64,000 bases of DNA from Acinetobacter rongchengensis. GTDB lineage: Bacteria > Pseudomonadota > Gammaproteobacteria > Pseudomonadales > Moraxellaceae. The notes below the pieces were generated by a model that searched no databases, had not been told where the DNA came from, and worked only from the letters and a program-made list of their open reading frames with translations. The stretch lies in NCBI RefSeq assembly GCF_003611475.1, contig NZ_RAXT01000014.1, positions 1 through 64,000 of the forward strand. The letters are read 5' to 3'. Within the stretch, counting starts at the first letter, position 1, and each line of letters begins with the position of its first letter. The position numbers were made by a program, and so were the translations under genes. Below are positions 1-8,652 of the stretch, piece after piece.

Positions 1-182
1 CTCTTAATGAAAATATTCAAAAAATGTTTAATTTGCGTGAGTTAAGTGAGCAGGCTATTTTAAATTTACCTGAAATTATTAACCAAACGGCACATCAAGT
101 TGAAGAATATACCAATCAGCGTATTCGAGAGATTGATCATTATGATTTCTCTGAAATTTTTGAGCGCTATTTAAAGAACTGA
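1..182 (+). CDS. C-terminal end of an unidentified protein (5' truncated)
   Basis: An open frame enters from the left edge of the window and stops with TGA at 180-182, leaving about 59 residues. The visible tail is hydrophilic, probably helical and rich in Glu and Asn, and ends in FERYLKN. It has no transmembrane segment and no motif I recognise. Its codon use resembles the flanking genes, so it is probably a real gene end rather than a chance frame. I cannot assign a function without the upstream part. Confidence 0.55.
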   Translation, partial: LNENIQKMFNLRELSEQAILNLPEIINQTAHQVEEYTNQRIREIDHYDFSEIFERYLKN

Positions 183-241
183 TGACTTTAAATGACGTTG
201 AATAGTAAGCGTCGCTAAGGGTAATATCAGTCAGTTAATAA

Positions 242-393
242 TTTTTAAATCCTCCCCCTTGCGGAGCATACTCTTCACTTTTGGAAAAGGAGGGGAGTGG
301 CACTGCTGCGCAAGGAATCTAAAATTATTTTAGATTCTCAATAGTTCCCCCTGTTTTTCTTGCGCCTTATATGGCTCAGGGCTAGGGGAGATT
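242..393. repeat. MITE-like intergenic repeat, copy 1
   Basis: About 150 bp lying between two genes. A clearly homologous second copy, in the same orientation, is at 52124-52277. Shared blocks include AAATCCTCCCCC or its CTCTCCC variant at the left end, TTGCGGAG, ACGCAAGGAATCTAAAATTA or its GCGC variant, TTCTCAATAGTTCCCCCT, ATATGGCTCAGG and AGGGGAGATT at the right end. The two ends form an imperfect inverted repeat (AATCCTCCCC against GGGGAGATT), as in a non-coding miniature transposable or REP-like element. No coding frame is apparent. The rest of the 183-537 gap is AT-rich, and I see nothing else in it except the promoter and ribosome-binding region of the next gene. Confidence 0.75.
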
Positions 394-537
394 ATTAAAT
401 GAGTAATCAAATCATTAAATTACTCTTAACTGATCAGCATTAGTCCATAAATGCATTTTTTATTGCAAAAATTAGTTTTTTATCGTGAGTGTTCGAGTCG
501 TCATTTCAGTTAGAATGAAAGTAGATTGGGGATAAAT

Positions 538-957
538 ATGCAGAAATTTCATTCTAAAATTGATTGGTGGGTGTTGGGCTTTTTGATTGCGATGACAGGC
601 TTGCTTGTGCAATTATTACTGACGATGTATGCAAAAGGGACAATGGTTGAATATCCTGAGCATACGACAGTATATCTGCTCACCATTGCAGTGATGTGGT
701 GGCCTGTTTTAAATACACGTTATTCTATTCAAAATGATATCTTGACGATTCGCTGTATGTTTTTCAAGTGGGTGATTCCATTGAGTACGATTCAGCAAAT
801 CTCGAAAACCAATAATTCAATTTCTTCTCCAGCTTTATCATTAGATCGTTTACAAATTCGTTATTTAAAAGATGGTAAAGCCAAACAAATTTTAGTTTCT
901 CCACGCAATCCACAACTATTTTGTCAGGCAGTACAGCGTCAGAATGCTCAAATTTAA
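538..957 (+). CDS. PH-domain membrane protein (bPH_4 / YyaB-like)
   Basis: A 139-residue protein with two N-terminal hydrophobic segments (about residues 9-29 and 42-56). A small cytoplasmic domain follows, with the signature TRYSIQNDILTIR ... PLSTIQQI ... SSPALSLDRLQIRY ... ILVSPRN. That pattern is typical of the bacterial PH-like bPH_4 family (PF06713, formerly DUF1200), whose function is not well established. I chose the ATG at 538, preceded by GGGGA five bases upstream, rather than the in-frame TTG at 526, which has no ribosome-binding site. It stands alone between the repeat and uvrC. Confidence 0.75.
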   Translation: MQKFHSKIDWWVLGFLIAMTGLLVQLLLTMYAKGTMVEYPEHTTVYLLTIAVMWWPVLNTRYSIQNDILTIRCMFFKWVIPLSTIQQISKTNNSISSPALSLDRLQIRYLKDGKAKQILVSPRNPQLFCQAVQRQNAQI

Positions 958-1118
958 TCAGCTGAAATGTATATGTTATGGCGAAATTTGCAGTATTCGA
1001 TCTATTTGTCAGATGTGGGTTAATATTTTAAAGCTTGATTAGATATTTTGAATGAGAACTTGAAAAATAAGCTTAAAGCATTACATCATGTAGGCTAACG
1101 ATAAATCATGAGTCAGTT

Positions 1119-2918
1119 GTGAACGAAAACGCACGAGAAAATATCGAAAAGATTTTAGCCAATATGACCACACTTCCTGGTGTCTATAAAATGCTGGGGA
1201 AAGAGGGTGAGTTACTTTATGTCGGCAAAGCCAAAAATCTTAAAAATCGTGTCTCGAGCTATTTTGTCAAAACCATTGAGCATCCCAAAACTCAGGCTTT
1301 GGTTGCACGTATTTATAATATAGAAAGTTTGGTTGTCCGTTCAGAAACGGAAGCATTGTTACTTGAGCAGAACCTGATTAAGTTACATCGCCCGCCATAT
1401 AATATTATGTTGCGGGACGATAAATCTTATGTCTATATCTTTGTTTCTGCGGATAAACCTTACCCACGGATTGCTTCGGGGCGTGGTAAGGGGAAACATC
1501 AAGTGGGTAAATTCTTTGGCCCGTACCCAAGTGCATATAATGCACGAGATACCTTACTGGTTTTACAAAAATTATTTAATGTACGCCAATGTGAAAATAG
1601 TTATTTCTCACAACGTAAACGTCCATGTTTGCAATACCAAATTAAACGCTGTACGGCACCCTGTGTCGGTTTGATTAGCCCAGAAGCCTATAATGAAGAT
1701 GTGCAGAATTCGATCCGCTTTTTAAATGGTGATACCAAAGAGTTGAATCAGGAATTGATTCAAAAAATGGAACAGGCTGCGGAAAATTTAGAATTTGAAA
1801 AAGCAGTGTTTTATCGTGATCGAATGGCACTTTTACGTGATGTCCAAGCCCAGCAAGCGATTTATAAAGTGAAAGGTGAAGCCGATATTCTGGCCATTGC
1901 ATATCAAGCAGGCGTGACTTGCGTACAGATTATGCACGTCCGAAATGGCAAAATGCTCGGTGGGAAGAGTTATTTTCCTGACATGTTAGGTGATGATTTA
2001 GGACAAATGCTGTCAGATTTTATGGCGAATTTCTATTTCCAAGTGGCGGATGAAGTGCCAACAGAATTGATTGTCAATGTAGAAATTCCTGATCGACAAC
2101 AATTAGAAGAAGCGCTACATCAGCAATTTGAGAAGAAAATCCAAGTCAAACACAGTGTGCGGGAAACCCGTGCAGAATGGCTTGAATTGGCAGAGATGAA
2201 TGTACAACATGCCATCAAAGGAAAGCTCGCCAATCATTTAGAGTTAAATGAACGTTTTCATCAACTTGAACAAGTCACGGGTCGTCCAATTGACCGTATC
2301 GAATGTTTTGATATTTCGCATACCATGGGCGAGGCAACCATTGCATCATGTGTGGTTTTTGATGCGGGGGGAGCACGTAAGCGAGACTATCGTCAATTTG
2401 CAATTGATGGAATCACGCCGGGGGATGATTATGCGGCGATGCGCCAAGCGCTGACTCGCCGTTATAAAAAAGCCATGCTCCCCGATTTGCTACTGATTGA
2501 TGGTGGTAAAGGTCAATTACATATGGCAATGGAAGTAATGCAGGAGTTAGGTTTAGAAGCGTTCATGGTGGGTGTTTCTAAAGGTGAAGGGCGTAAACCC
2601 GGACTTGAAACTTTACATTTTACTGATGGAACAAAAATTCAGTTAGCTGAGGATCACAAGGCTTTACACTTGATCCAGCAGGTACGTGATGAAGCGCATC
2701 GGTTTGCGATTACCAAACATCGCGCTAAACGTGATAAACGTCGTGGTGGATCAGTATTAGAAGCCATTCCTGGGTTAGGACCGAAACGTCGTCGTGATTT
2801 ACTTACACATTTTGGTGGCATTCAAGGTGTATTAAAAGCTTCTGAAAATGATTTAAAGTTTGTTCCAGGATTGGGTGATGTAATGGCAAGAATGATTTAT
2901 AAAGTATTGCATGAGTAA
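1119..2918 (+). CDS. uvrC: UvrABC system protein C (excinuclease subunit)
   Basis: UvrC makes both incisions flanking a DNA lesion in nucleotide excision repair, after UvrA and UvrB have located and verified the damage. The 599 residues are close to the usual length of about 610. Domains in order: GIY-YIG nuclease (about 17-95, with LPGVYKM and [14 protein letters not shown]), a Cys cluster ([15 protein letters not shown] near 170), the UVR motif that contacts UvrB (about 205-240), the RNase H-like nuclease domain ([10 protein letters not shown] near 397, [10 protein letters not shown] near 460) and paired helix-hairpin-helix motifs at the C terminus ([22 protein letters not shown]). The start is GTG at 1119; the upstream ATG at 1108 is out of frame and hits a stop at once. 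Confidence 0.98.
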   Translation: MNENARENIEKILANMTTLPGVYKMLGKEGELLYVGKAKNLKNRVSSYFVKTIEHPKTQALVARIYNIESLVVRSETEALLLEQNLIKLHRPPYNIMLRDDKSYVYIFVSADKPYPRIASGRGKGKHQVGKFFGPYPSAYNARDTLLVLQKLFNVRQCENSYFSQRKRPCLQYQIKRCTAPCVGLISPEAYNEDVQNSIRFLNGDTKELNQELIQKMEQAAENLEFEKAVFYRDRMALLRDVQAQQAIYKVKGEADILAIAYQAGVTCVQIMHVRNGKMLGGKSYFPDMLGDDLGQMLSDFMANFYFQVADEVPTELIVNVEIPDRQQLEEALHQQFEKKIQVKHSVRETRAEWLELAEMNVQHAIKGKLANHLELNERFHQLEQVTGRPIDRIECFDISHTMGEATIASCVVFDAGGARKRDYRQFAIDGITPGDDYAAMRQALTRRYKKAMLPDLLLIDGGKGQLHMAMEVMQELGLEAFMVGVSKGEGRKPGLETLHFTDGTKIQLAEDHKALHLIQQVRDEAHRFAITKHRAKRDKRRGGSVLEAIPGLGPKRRRDLLTHFGGIQGVLKASENDLKFVPGLGDVMARMIYKVLHE

Positions 2919-3031
2919 GATAAATTCTTTTTTTGAAATATATATTTAATGAGTGATGATCTTGTTGTATGTCTAAAAATTTCTAAATTGAAATATTCAC
3001 AATTCAATTTTTCTGAAAGGGAATTTGAAAG

Positions 3032-3352
3032 ATGAAATACCATGCACATGTATTTTTTGAACTTGATCAGACAGCTCAAGTTCAGGAACTACACTTGAGA
3101 CTTCAGGAAGTCTTATCTGGTTCAGTTACAGTCAGCAGATTGTTATATAAAGCTGTAGGGCCTTTACCCAAGCCTATGTTTCAAATGGAGTTTTCGCAGG
3201 ATGAATTCGCGCAAGTAAAGTACGTTTTAACTCAAATTTTTCATGGATTTTCGATTTTAATTCATCCTTTGCTTGAGAATGAATACCTTGCACATACACA
3301 ATATGCAACGTGGATAGGTACACCATTAAATTTGAATCTTGAATGTTTATAA
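3032..3352 (+). CDS. DOPA 4,5-dioxygenase family protein
   Basis: A 106-residue protein of the small cupin-like DOPA-dioxygenase family (PF08883). Visible motifs are HAHVFFE at the start, GPLPKPMFQMEF in the middle, and ILIHPLLENEYLAHTQYATWIGTPLNLN at the end. The family pattern has histidines near the N terminus and in the IHP and H-x-x-x-A-x-W-x-G segments, likely metal ligands. Plant and fungal members cleave catechol-type rings; the role of bacterial members is mostly unknown. The GAAAG-type ribosome-binding site and ATG at 3032 are convincing. It is a single gene with about 110 bp on either side. Confidence 0.8.
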   Translation: MKYHAHVFFELDQTAQVQELHLRLQEVLSGSVTVSRLLYKAVGPLPKPMFQMEFSQDEFAQVKYVLTQIFHGFSILIHPLLENEYLAHTQYATWIGTPLNLNLECL

Positions 3353-3467
3353 TATCTTAGCTCAGGTCATTAGCTGAAGTGCTCATTGACGCTTGAGTCA
3401 CAGACCATTTTCATCACATTAAAAATATGAAACAGTAGCTCGAAGGATCGCAATTCAGAGCAAAAGT

Positions 3468-4262
3468 ATGTCTTTAGAACCATTGTTTCAACAAATTGAA
3501 CTGAGTGAATGGGTTGATATACCACAAGGATGGCTACAAGGCAGAACAATCTTTGGTGGTTTAGTTGCAGGTATGCTGATACAAAAGGCGATTGTTACAA
3601 TTGCAGATCCAGAGAAGAAGCTACTCAGCTGTAGTGTTACGCTCGCTGGGCCAGTTGAACAAAACAAAGCTCGCTTAACGGCTGAGATCCTTAGACAAGG
3701 CAAGTCAGTTACAACGATAGAAGTACGTCTTTGGCAAAATGATGCGGTACAAAGTATTTTAATTGCCAGTTTTGGTAAGCAGCGTGAATCAAATATTCAG
3801 GTGGCATTAGAACCACAAGCACCTGATTTTCCATCCATTGAGCAAGCCAATATTGTTCCTAAATATTTGCCATTTCCTGAGTGCGTCAAAAACTTTCAAT
3901 TGGCATGGACAGAAGGTCATTATCCAATGTCAGCGAGTAAACAACCTGATTTTGCAGGTTGGTGTCGTTTTGACCCAGCGGAACATGCCCATCGGAAAAT
4001 GAATACAGCGGATTTATTAACTTTAATGGATGTTTGGCCACCGGGTGTGCTATCTATGTTTCGTAAACCTGCACCGGCCAGTACATTGACATGGCATATG
4101 ACTTTTATTCATTCCATAGAGTGTGATTTAAATGATTGGTTTAAGTATAAGGTGGTAACTGATCATGCTGCACATGGTTATGCAACTGAGCATGCTTATT
4201 TGTGGGATGCGCAAAATCGACTGATCGCAATTGCAAGACAGACTGTTACTGTGTTTGCCTAG
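3468..4262 (+). CDS. Acyl-CoA thioesterase family protein (double hotdog)
   Basis: The 264 residues have the layout of a tandem hotdog-fold thioesterase (4HBT_3 / TesB-like, PF13622). The first half carries GRTIFGGLVAGMLIQKA, equivalent to the central hotdog helix, and the strand segment SVTLAGPVEQ. The second half carries FAGWCRFDPAEH and HAAHGYATEHAYLWDAQNRLIAIARQTVTVF, a usual ending in this family. Members hydrolyse acyl-CoA to free acid and CoA; the natural substrate cannot be inferred here. The gene stands alone, about 100 bp before pgsA. Confidence 0.8.
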   Translation: MSLEPLFQQIELSEWVDIPQGWLQGRTIFGGLVAGMLIQKAIVTIADPEKKLLSCSVTLAGPVEQNKARLTAEILRQGKSVTTIEVRLWQNDAVQSILIASFGKQRESNIQVALEPQAPDFPSIEQANIVPKYLPFPECVKNFQLAWTEGHYPMSASKQPDFAGWCRFDPAEHAHRKMNTADLLTLMDVWPPGVLSMFRKPAPASTLTWHMTFIHSIECDLNDWFKYKVVTDHAAHGYATEHAYLWDAQNRLIAIARQTVTVFA

Positions 4263-4360
4263 TCGACAGTTTCTTGTGAATCGTATAAAGTATTGACGAA
4301 ATAGAGGATTACTCTACATTATATTTTGCCTGAATTCAGGTAGAAGGGGACTCACTGGCG

Positions 4361-4954
4361 GTGTCTATGACTACAGGTCGTATCCTGAATATTCCAAATA
4401 TCTTGACGCTGGCTCGTATTGCGTTAATTCCAGTTTTTTTAGTGATTGCGTATTGGCCACCTGCGATTGGTGTAGGTGGGCATGAGGGCAGTATGACACG
4501 TCATATTGTTTTGACAGCAATTTTTGTTATTGCAGCAATCACAGATTGGTTTGATGGCTATCTTGCACGAACATTAAATCAAAGCTCTGCGTTTGGGCGT
4601 TTTTTAGACCCTGTTGCAGATAAACTTATGGTTGCGGCTGCCTTAATTGTTTTGGTTCAATGGCAACCGAGTATCGCAATGGCCTTTGCTGCAATTGTGA
4701 TTATTTCACGTGAAATCACTGTTTCTGCTTTACGTGAATGGATGGCAGAATTAGGTGCGCGTACCAATGTTGCTGTATCTACAGTTGGAAAATACAAAAC
4801 AGCATTTCAAATGATTGCAATTACGGTATTTTTATTGAATTGGCAACCACTTGAATTACTGGCTTATGCTTTGTTGTATACCGCTGTTATTTTAACATTG
4901 TGGTCGATGTTTATTTACTTAAAAGCAGCATGGCCTTATTTAAAACAGCCTTGA
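4361..4954 (+). CDS. pgsA: CDP-diacylglycerol--glycerol-3-phosphate 3-phosphatidyltransferase
   Basis: PgsA makes phosphatidylglycerol phosphate, the committed step to phosphatidylglycerol and cardiolipin, at the inner membrane. The 197 residues include the full CDP-alcohol phosphotransferase signature DG-x2-AR-x8-G-x3-D-x3-D, read as DGYLART ... AFGRFLDPVAD at about residues 66-88. Several hydrophobic helices surround it, and IPNILTLARIALIPVF is the usual N-terminal membrane segment. I took the GTG at 4361, 10 bases after AGAAGGGGA; the ATG two codons later is a possible alternative. A strong terminator follows. Confidence 0.95.
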   Translation: MSMTTGRILNIPNILTLARIALIPVFLVIAYWPPAIGVGGHEGSMTRHIVLTAIFVIAAITDWFDGYLARTLNQSSAFGRFLDPVADKLMVAAALIVLVQWQPSIAMAFAAIVIISREITVSALREWMAELGARTNVAVSTVGKYKTAFQMIAITVFLLNWQPLELLAYALLYTAVILTLWSMFIYLKAAWPYLKQP

Positions 4955-4969
4955 TACTGATTATTTTCT

Positions 4970-5001
4970 AATAAAGCCTTTCCTTAGAGAAAGGCTTTAT
5001 T
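4970..5001 (+). terminator. Rho-independent terminator after pgsA
   Basis: A perfect 13-bp inverted repeat (AATAAAGCCTTTC / GAAAGGCTTTATT) with a six-base loop begins 16 bp after the pgsA stop. The A- and T-rich ends would allow termination in both directions, although the T-run after it is weak (TTGGTTTT). Confidence 0.8.
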
Positions 5002-5161
5002 GGTTTTGGAGTGTTTGAAACTTAAACAATGTATTCGAGCATAGAATGCATGTTGAATGAATAGATTATGCTATATTGCGCTTGAATGAAGACCATAAAA
5101 ATGAATTGAAACGGGAAAATTTAGAAAAAGTACCCGTTGTTCGTGAAGAGAAGGATTATAC

Positions 5162-6322
5162 ATGCCGCCATTACTTTATTTATCCAATGAAAACTTATGT
5201 TTATTAGAAGGAAATAAAAATATTACTGTTCCATGCCAATCTGTGGAGCAATATAAAAAGAACTTGGTGGAAATCCAACAACGTAAAGAATGGAAAACGA
5301 AAGGTACGGGTGCTCAATTTATGGGGGCCTATACACAACAGGATGAAGCAGATTTACGTTATATTTTTCCAACTGATGCCGTGATAACTTCAGATCAAAA
5401 AATGATTTATAGTGCCTGCTTACAAGAAGGTACCGCAATTCATATTAAGTCGTTAACAGACTTGCAAGAAGCTGAAGGTTTAGTGCTGCGTAAAAATGAT
5501 TTTGTGGTTCAAGATATTGCCTATGATGAGTCTAAACGCCGTTTAGCACTTTCAGTCAATACCCAAGGTTTGGAACGCCATATTTGTATTTTACCTTTGG
5601 ATGCCAATCGAACTCAGTATTTGACGGAAGGTGATTGTCAGGACTCCAATCCGATGTTTGATCCTCGAGATTCGATGCAATTGTATTATGATTCTTGCGG
5701 TTTGGCCTATGCTGAGCATGGTATCGCTTATGGTCCTCGGGAAATTTGTCATTTAGATATGGGGACAGGGGATTTAACCACTGTGGTCGCAGATCCTAAA
5801 TTTGATTTCTTTAAACCCAAAATGGATCACCTTGGAAACTTATATTTCCTCAAGCGTCCATATTCTAGAGAGGGGCAGCGGAATTCACCGCTCACTTCTT
5901 TGAAAGATATTATTTTTGCACCTTTTAAAATTATTCGAGCAATGGTGGGCTGGTTAGATTTCTTTACACAACGTTATACAGGTGAGTCATTAAAAACCAC
6001 TTCTGGGAATAATCCTGCCAAGGCACAACAAAAGTCTGAAGAAGAATTATTCGTTGAAGGAAATCTGATTAAGGCTCAACAGAATTTAGAGCGTAATAAA
6101 AGTGCAGGTGAAAAATATCCGGGCATGATTCCAAACTCTTGGGAGTTGGTCAAAATGACCCCTTCAGGTGATATGAGCACTTTAAAAAAGGGAGTGATGA
6201 GTTTTGCTTTAAAGGATGGCTCTATTTTCTATTCTAATGGTAAATACTTAGTCGAAATCACAGCAGATCAGAATGAAAAGCTATTGGTTGAGACTAAGTT
6301 AATTTCCAAGATTATTTGTTGA
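5162..6322 (+). CDS. Uncharacterised 386-residue protein, possibly beta-propeller-like
   Basis: I do not recognise this protein by name. There is no signal peptide and only one mildly hydrophobic stretch (about 245-270, FAPFKIIRAMVGWLDFF). The N-terminal 220 residues contain repeated strand-turn-strand blocks such as RLALSVNTQG, DSNPMFDPRDSMQLYYDS and GNLYFLKRP. These loosely resemble the blades of TolB/WD40-like propellers, with D-x-NP-x-FDPRD recalling the TolB-type P-x-x-SPDG motif. A charged, helical insert (about 275-315) follows, then a last strand-rich part. ATG at 5162 has AAGGA upstream. It stands alone in its own transcription unit. Confidence 0.6.
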   Translation: MPPLLYLSNENLCLLEGNKNITVPCQSVEQYKKNLVEIQQRKEWKTKGTGAQFMGAYTQQDEADLRYIFPTDAVITSDQKMIYSACLQEGTAIHIKSLTDLQEAEGLVLRKNDFVVQDIAYDESKRRLALSVNTQGLERHICILPLDANRTQYLTEGDCQDSNPMFDPRDSMQLYYDSCGLAYAEHGIAYGPREICHLDMGTGDLTTVVADPKFDFFKPKMDHLGNLYFLKRPYSREGQRNSPLTSLKDIIFAPFKIIRAMVGWLDFFTQRYTGESLKTTSGNNPAKAQQKSEEELFVEGNLIKAQQNLERNKSAGEKYPGMIPNSWELVKMTPSGDMSTLKKGVMSFALKDGSIFYSNGKYLVEITADQNEKLLVETKLISKIIC

Positions 6323-6476
6323 GTAGTTTCTTATAAATCCTCTATAAAGCTAGGGTATCGTTATTGTTTATAAATTTATTCTTGTGCTTTTAGTTAAAAT
6401 TTAACAAAGAAAATTACTTGTTTCTCATAAAAAATTCATCCATTGTTTTGGTCAATCTCTGTTTGATTTTTGTGCG

Positions 6477-7097
6477 ATGAATCTCGAATTATTTGAACCT
6501 GAAGCCATAGACAACTTACTGCCTTGTGATGGGCAAGTAACCGACTATGGCTTAATTTTAGATGCGGCGCAAAGTGACCAATACTTAAAATATTTTTTAC
6601 AACATTTGGCGTGGCAACAAGATGAAGTTTTCTTGCATGGTCAATACTACAAAACTGAACGTAAGGTGGTTTGGTATGGTGATGAAAATTATCAGTATCA
6701 TTATTCAGGTATGGCCAAACAAGCGCATGTTTGGCAGCCAGCGCTATTTCGACTCAAACAACATATCGAACATTTAACAGGACACCACTATAATTCATGC
6801 CTTGCCAATTTATATGAAAATGGTACGCAAGCTGTTGGATGGCATAGTGATGATGAACCTTCATTGATTTCTCCCAATCAAGACGTTGTGATTGCTTCAT
6901 TGAGTTTAGGGGCAACACGTAAATTTAGTTTTAAACATAAATGGAAAGCTGAAAAAGTTGATTTACTGTTACAAAGTGGACAACTGATTGTTATGCAAGG
7001 GCAGACCCAACGTTATTGGAAACATCGCCTTGCAAAGTCCTTACGTGTATTTGAACCACGTGTGAACTTGACTTTTCGTTATTTTCATTCGGATTAG
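6477..7097 (+). CDS. AlkB-type Fe(II)/2-oxoglutarate-dependent dioxygenase
   Basis: The 206 residues match the ALKBH2/3-like branch of AlkB proteins, which oxidatively remove alkyl groups from bases in DNA or RNA. The iron triad is visible as H123-x-D125 (GWHSDDE) and H183 (WKHRL). The 2-oxoglutarate-binding arginines lie in R195-x-NLTF-R201. The stretch NSCLANLYENG is the usual nucleotide-lid and substrate region, and SLSLGATRKFSFKHK the core strand. The gene stands alone and does not adjoin an ada gene, so it may or may not belong to an adaptive alkylation response. Start ATG at 6477. Confidence 0.88.
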   Translation: MNLELFEPEAIDNLLPCDGQVTDYGLILDAAQSDQYLKYFLQHLAWQQDEVFLHGQYYKTERKVVWYGDENYQYHYSGMAKQAHVWQPALFRLKQHIEHLTGHHYNSCLANLYENGTQAVGWHSDDEPSLISPNQDVVIASLSLGATRKFSFKHKWKAEKVDLLLQSGQLIVMQGQTQRYWKHRLAKSLRVFEPRVNLTFRYFHSD

Positions 7098-7167
7098 TTT
7101 GTTAATGTTAGTCAATCACTCGGATACTTGATCTGCGATTCATGCTAATCACAGAATCTAAAAGGCG

Positions 7168-7204
7168 TAAAAAATGCCAGCCAGCAATAAAGCTGATTGG
7201 CATT
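7168..7204 (-). terminator. Terminator of the IclR-family gene (minus strand)
   Basis: Read on the minus strand, AATGCCA-AT-CAGC / GCTG-GC-TGGCATT forms an 11-bp stem with one 2x2 internal loop and a six-base loop, followed by a run of T. It lies about 135 bp after the stop of the regulator gene, on the side where its transcript would end. The alkB-like gene on the other strand has no other obvious terminator. Confidence 0.65.
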
Positions 7205-7214
7205 ACTCTGAGTC

Positions 7215-7240
7215 GCGATTATTTCCGAGGAAATAACCGC
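7215..7240. repeat. 26-bp near-perfect palindrome
   Basis: GCGATTATTTCC and GGAAATAACCGC are separated by only GA and form a 12-bp inverted repeat with one mismatch. The loop is too short for a good RNA hairpin, so it looks more like a protein-binding palindrome than a terminator. It lies between the convergent alkB-like and iclR-type genes; its role is unknown. Confidence 0.45.
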
Positions 7241-7338
7241 TATACCATGTGCTACTGAAGAACATAATCATCATATGAGAATTATGTGTAATGCACAAGA
7301 ATATTCATTGTAAAATTTTGTTTAAATTATCATCAAGA

Positions 7339-8142
7339 TCAAAAGATCTTGGCATTTGTGTTGATTTCAGAAAGTTGATGATTTTCAGAAAGTGCTTGAT
7401 AACGTTTTTCAATTTGCGCTGCTGAATCTTCTAACGTTTCAATCAGTTTCTGCAAATTAACATATTCAAAGCGATTTTTAGAGGCAAGCACTGTGAGTGC
7501 CAAAGGTGCTTCTTTACTCGAAAATTTTACAGGAATGGATAAACCAGAAACATTAGGGTCAAGTTCACCTTGAGAGAAATAATACCCTTGTTTTTTGATT
7601 TTCTTCATTTTATTGACAAAAGTTTCTTCATCTTCAGCAAAACCTACTTCTGCCAATTGCGTTTGAAAACGTGTGTAATAATGATGAATGTTTTGTTTGG
7701 ACAAATGTGCCATGATTGCTTTAGGTGATGAACCCATATAAACAGGGCGTGGACAACCGCGACCATAACTGAGCAATGTTTCATCACGATATACTTCATG
7801 ATGAATATCAATACAATAATCATCATTTAGATGTGTCAATAAACAACAAAGTTCAGTCCGCTCAGAAATTTCTTGCATGAATGGTTTACTGATCTGTACC
7901 AAGGGATCTGTGGTTCTAGAAATATAATCCATCACCGCAATTTTGGGGCCTAATGTGTAATCGCCTGAAGTACCGCTTAGGCGTTGTAAAATATCAGCTG
8001 AGACCAATTCTTTTAAATAGCGATAACTGGTGGGTTTAGATAACCCTAACTCTTCACAAATCACATCAACATTGATGACAGGGCGAGATACTGAAAATAA
8101 ATCTAGTACAGTGAGAATTTTGCCAAAACTAGAAAGAGCCAT
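7339..8142 (-). CDS. IclR-family transcriptional regulator
   Basis: A 267-residue one-component regulator: an N-terminal winged helix-turn-helix (about residues 5-60, LTVLDLF ... VDVICEELGLSKPTSYRYLKELVSADIL) followed by the IclR effector-binding domain (about 75-250, with CCLLTHL, GRGCPRPVYMGSSPKAIMAHL and GLSIPVKF). I chose the ATG at 8142; an in-frame TTG five codons upstream is less likely. It is divergent from the FUSC / DUF1656 / HlyD operon across about 510 bp and is the best candidate to control it. In Acinetobacter, IclR-family regulators such as PcaU and PobR respond to aromatic acids, which fits, but the ligand here is inference. Confidence 0.9.
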   Translation of the reverse strand: MALSSFGKILTVLDLFSVSRPVINVDVICEELGLSKPTSYRYLKELVSADILQRLSGTSGDYTLGPKIAVMDYISRTTDPLVQISKPFMQEISERTELCCLLTHLNDDYCIDIHHEVYRDETLLSYGRGCPRPVYMGSSPKAIMAHLSKQNIHHYYTRFQTQLAEVGFAEDEETFVNKMKKIKKQGYYFSQGELDPNVSGLSIPVKFSSKEAPLALTVLASKNRFEYVNLQKLIETLEDSAAQIEKRYQALSENHQLSEINTNAKIF

Positions 8143-8652
8143 GAATGACCTACTCAATAAGTGAGAATCAAAAAATAAAAGCTAATGTTACGTTATAACA
8201 AATTGTTCAGGAAAAATCAGCGTAATTTGTATTCTAATTACAGATAGTTTGAAAATGAGTAACTTAACTCAGTATTAGAGAAAGTTATATAAATTAAGTT
8301 ATATTGTCTATTAAAAAATTAACAAATTATCAAAATAAGATATTTTATTTGACTAATTATATTTTTATTGTCAAAATTAGTCTAAAGAATATTCAAATGT
8401 GAAGTTTTGGTGTATTAATAATCTTAAATTTCACGATAAATTGAATTTCTTCTCTTCTCAAAGTTGTACTCAGAAATCAGTTTTATCGTTTTCTAAAATT
8501 CTTACTTGATCGTTTTTCAAGATTGACCTCACTGTTTAAATGTTAAATGGTGCGGTTTTTTGGTCGTGTGGAAAACATCAGGATTGTTTTAAGCCGAACA
8601 AGTACATCAGTGGAAGAACTACATATCATTTAGCTTATAGCGAGCCGCATTC
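8143..8652. promoter_or_regulatory. Long AT-rich divergent regulatory region
   Basis: These 510 bp lie between the divergent IclR-family gene and the efflux operon. No coding frame with a ribosome-binding site is evident. The region is very AT-rich with many A and T tracts. At 8351-8358 and 8375-8382 there is an 8-bp inverted repeat, GACTAATT / AATTAGTC, with a 16-base gap. It is a possible operator, but nothing ties it to the IclR protein. I could not place a promoter with confidence. Confidence 0.4.

Noticed and set aside
3488..3703. Minus-strand frame inside the thioesterase gene
   Set aside because: Fully contained in a well-supported gene on the other strand, with no start signal; a shadow frame.
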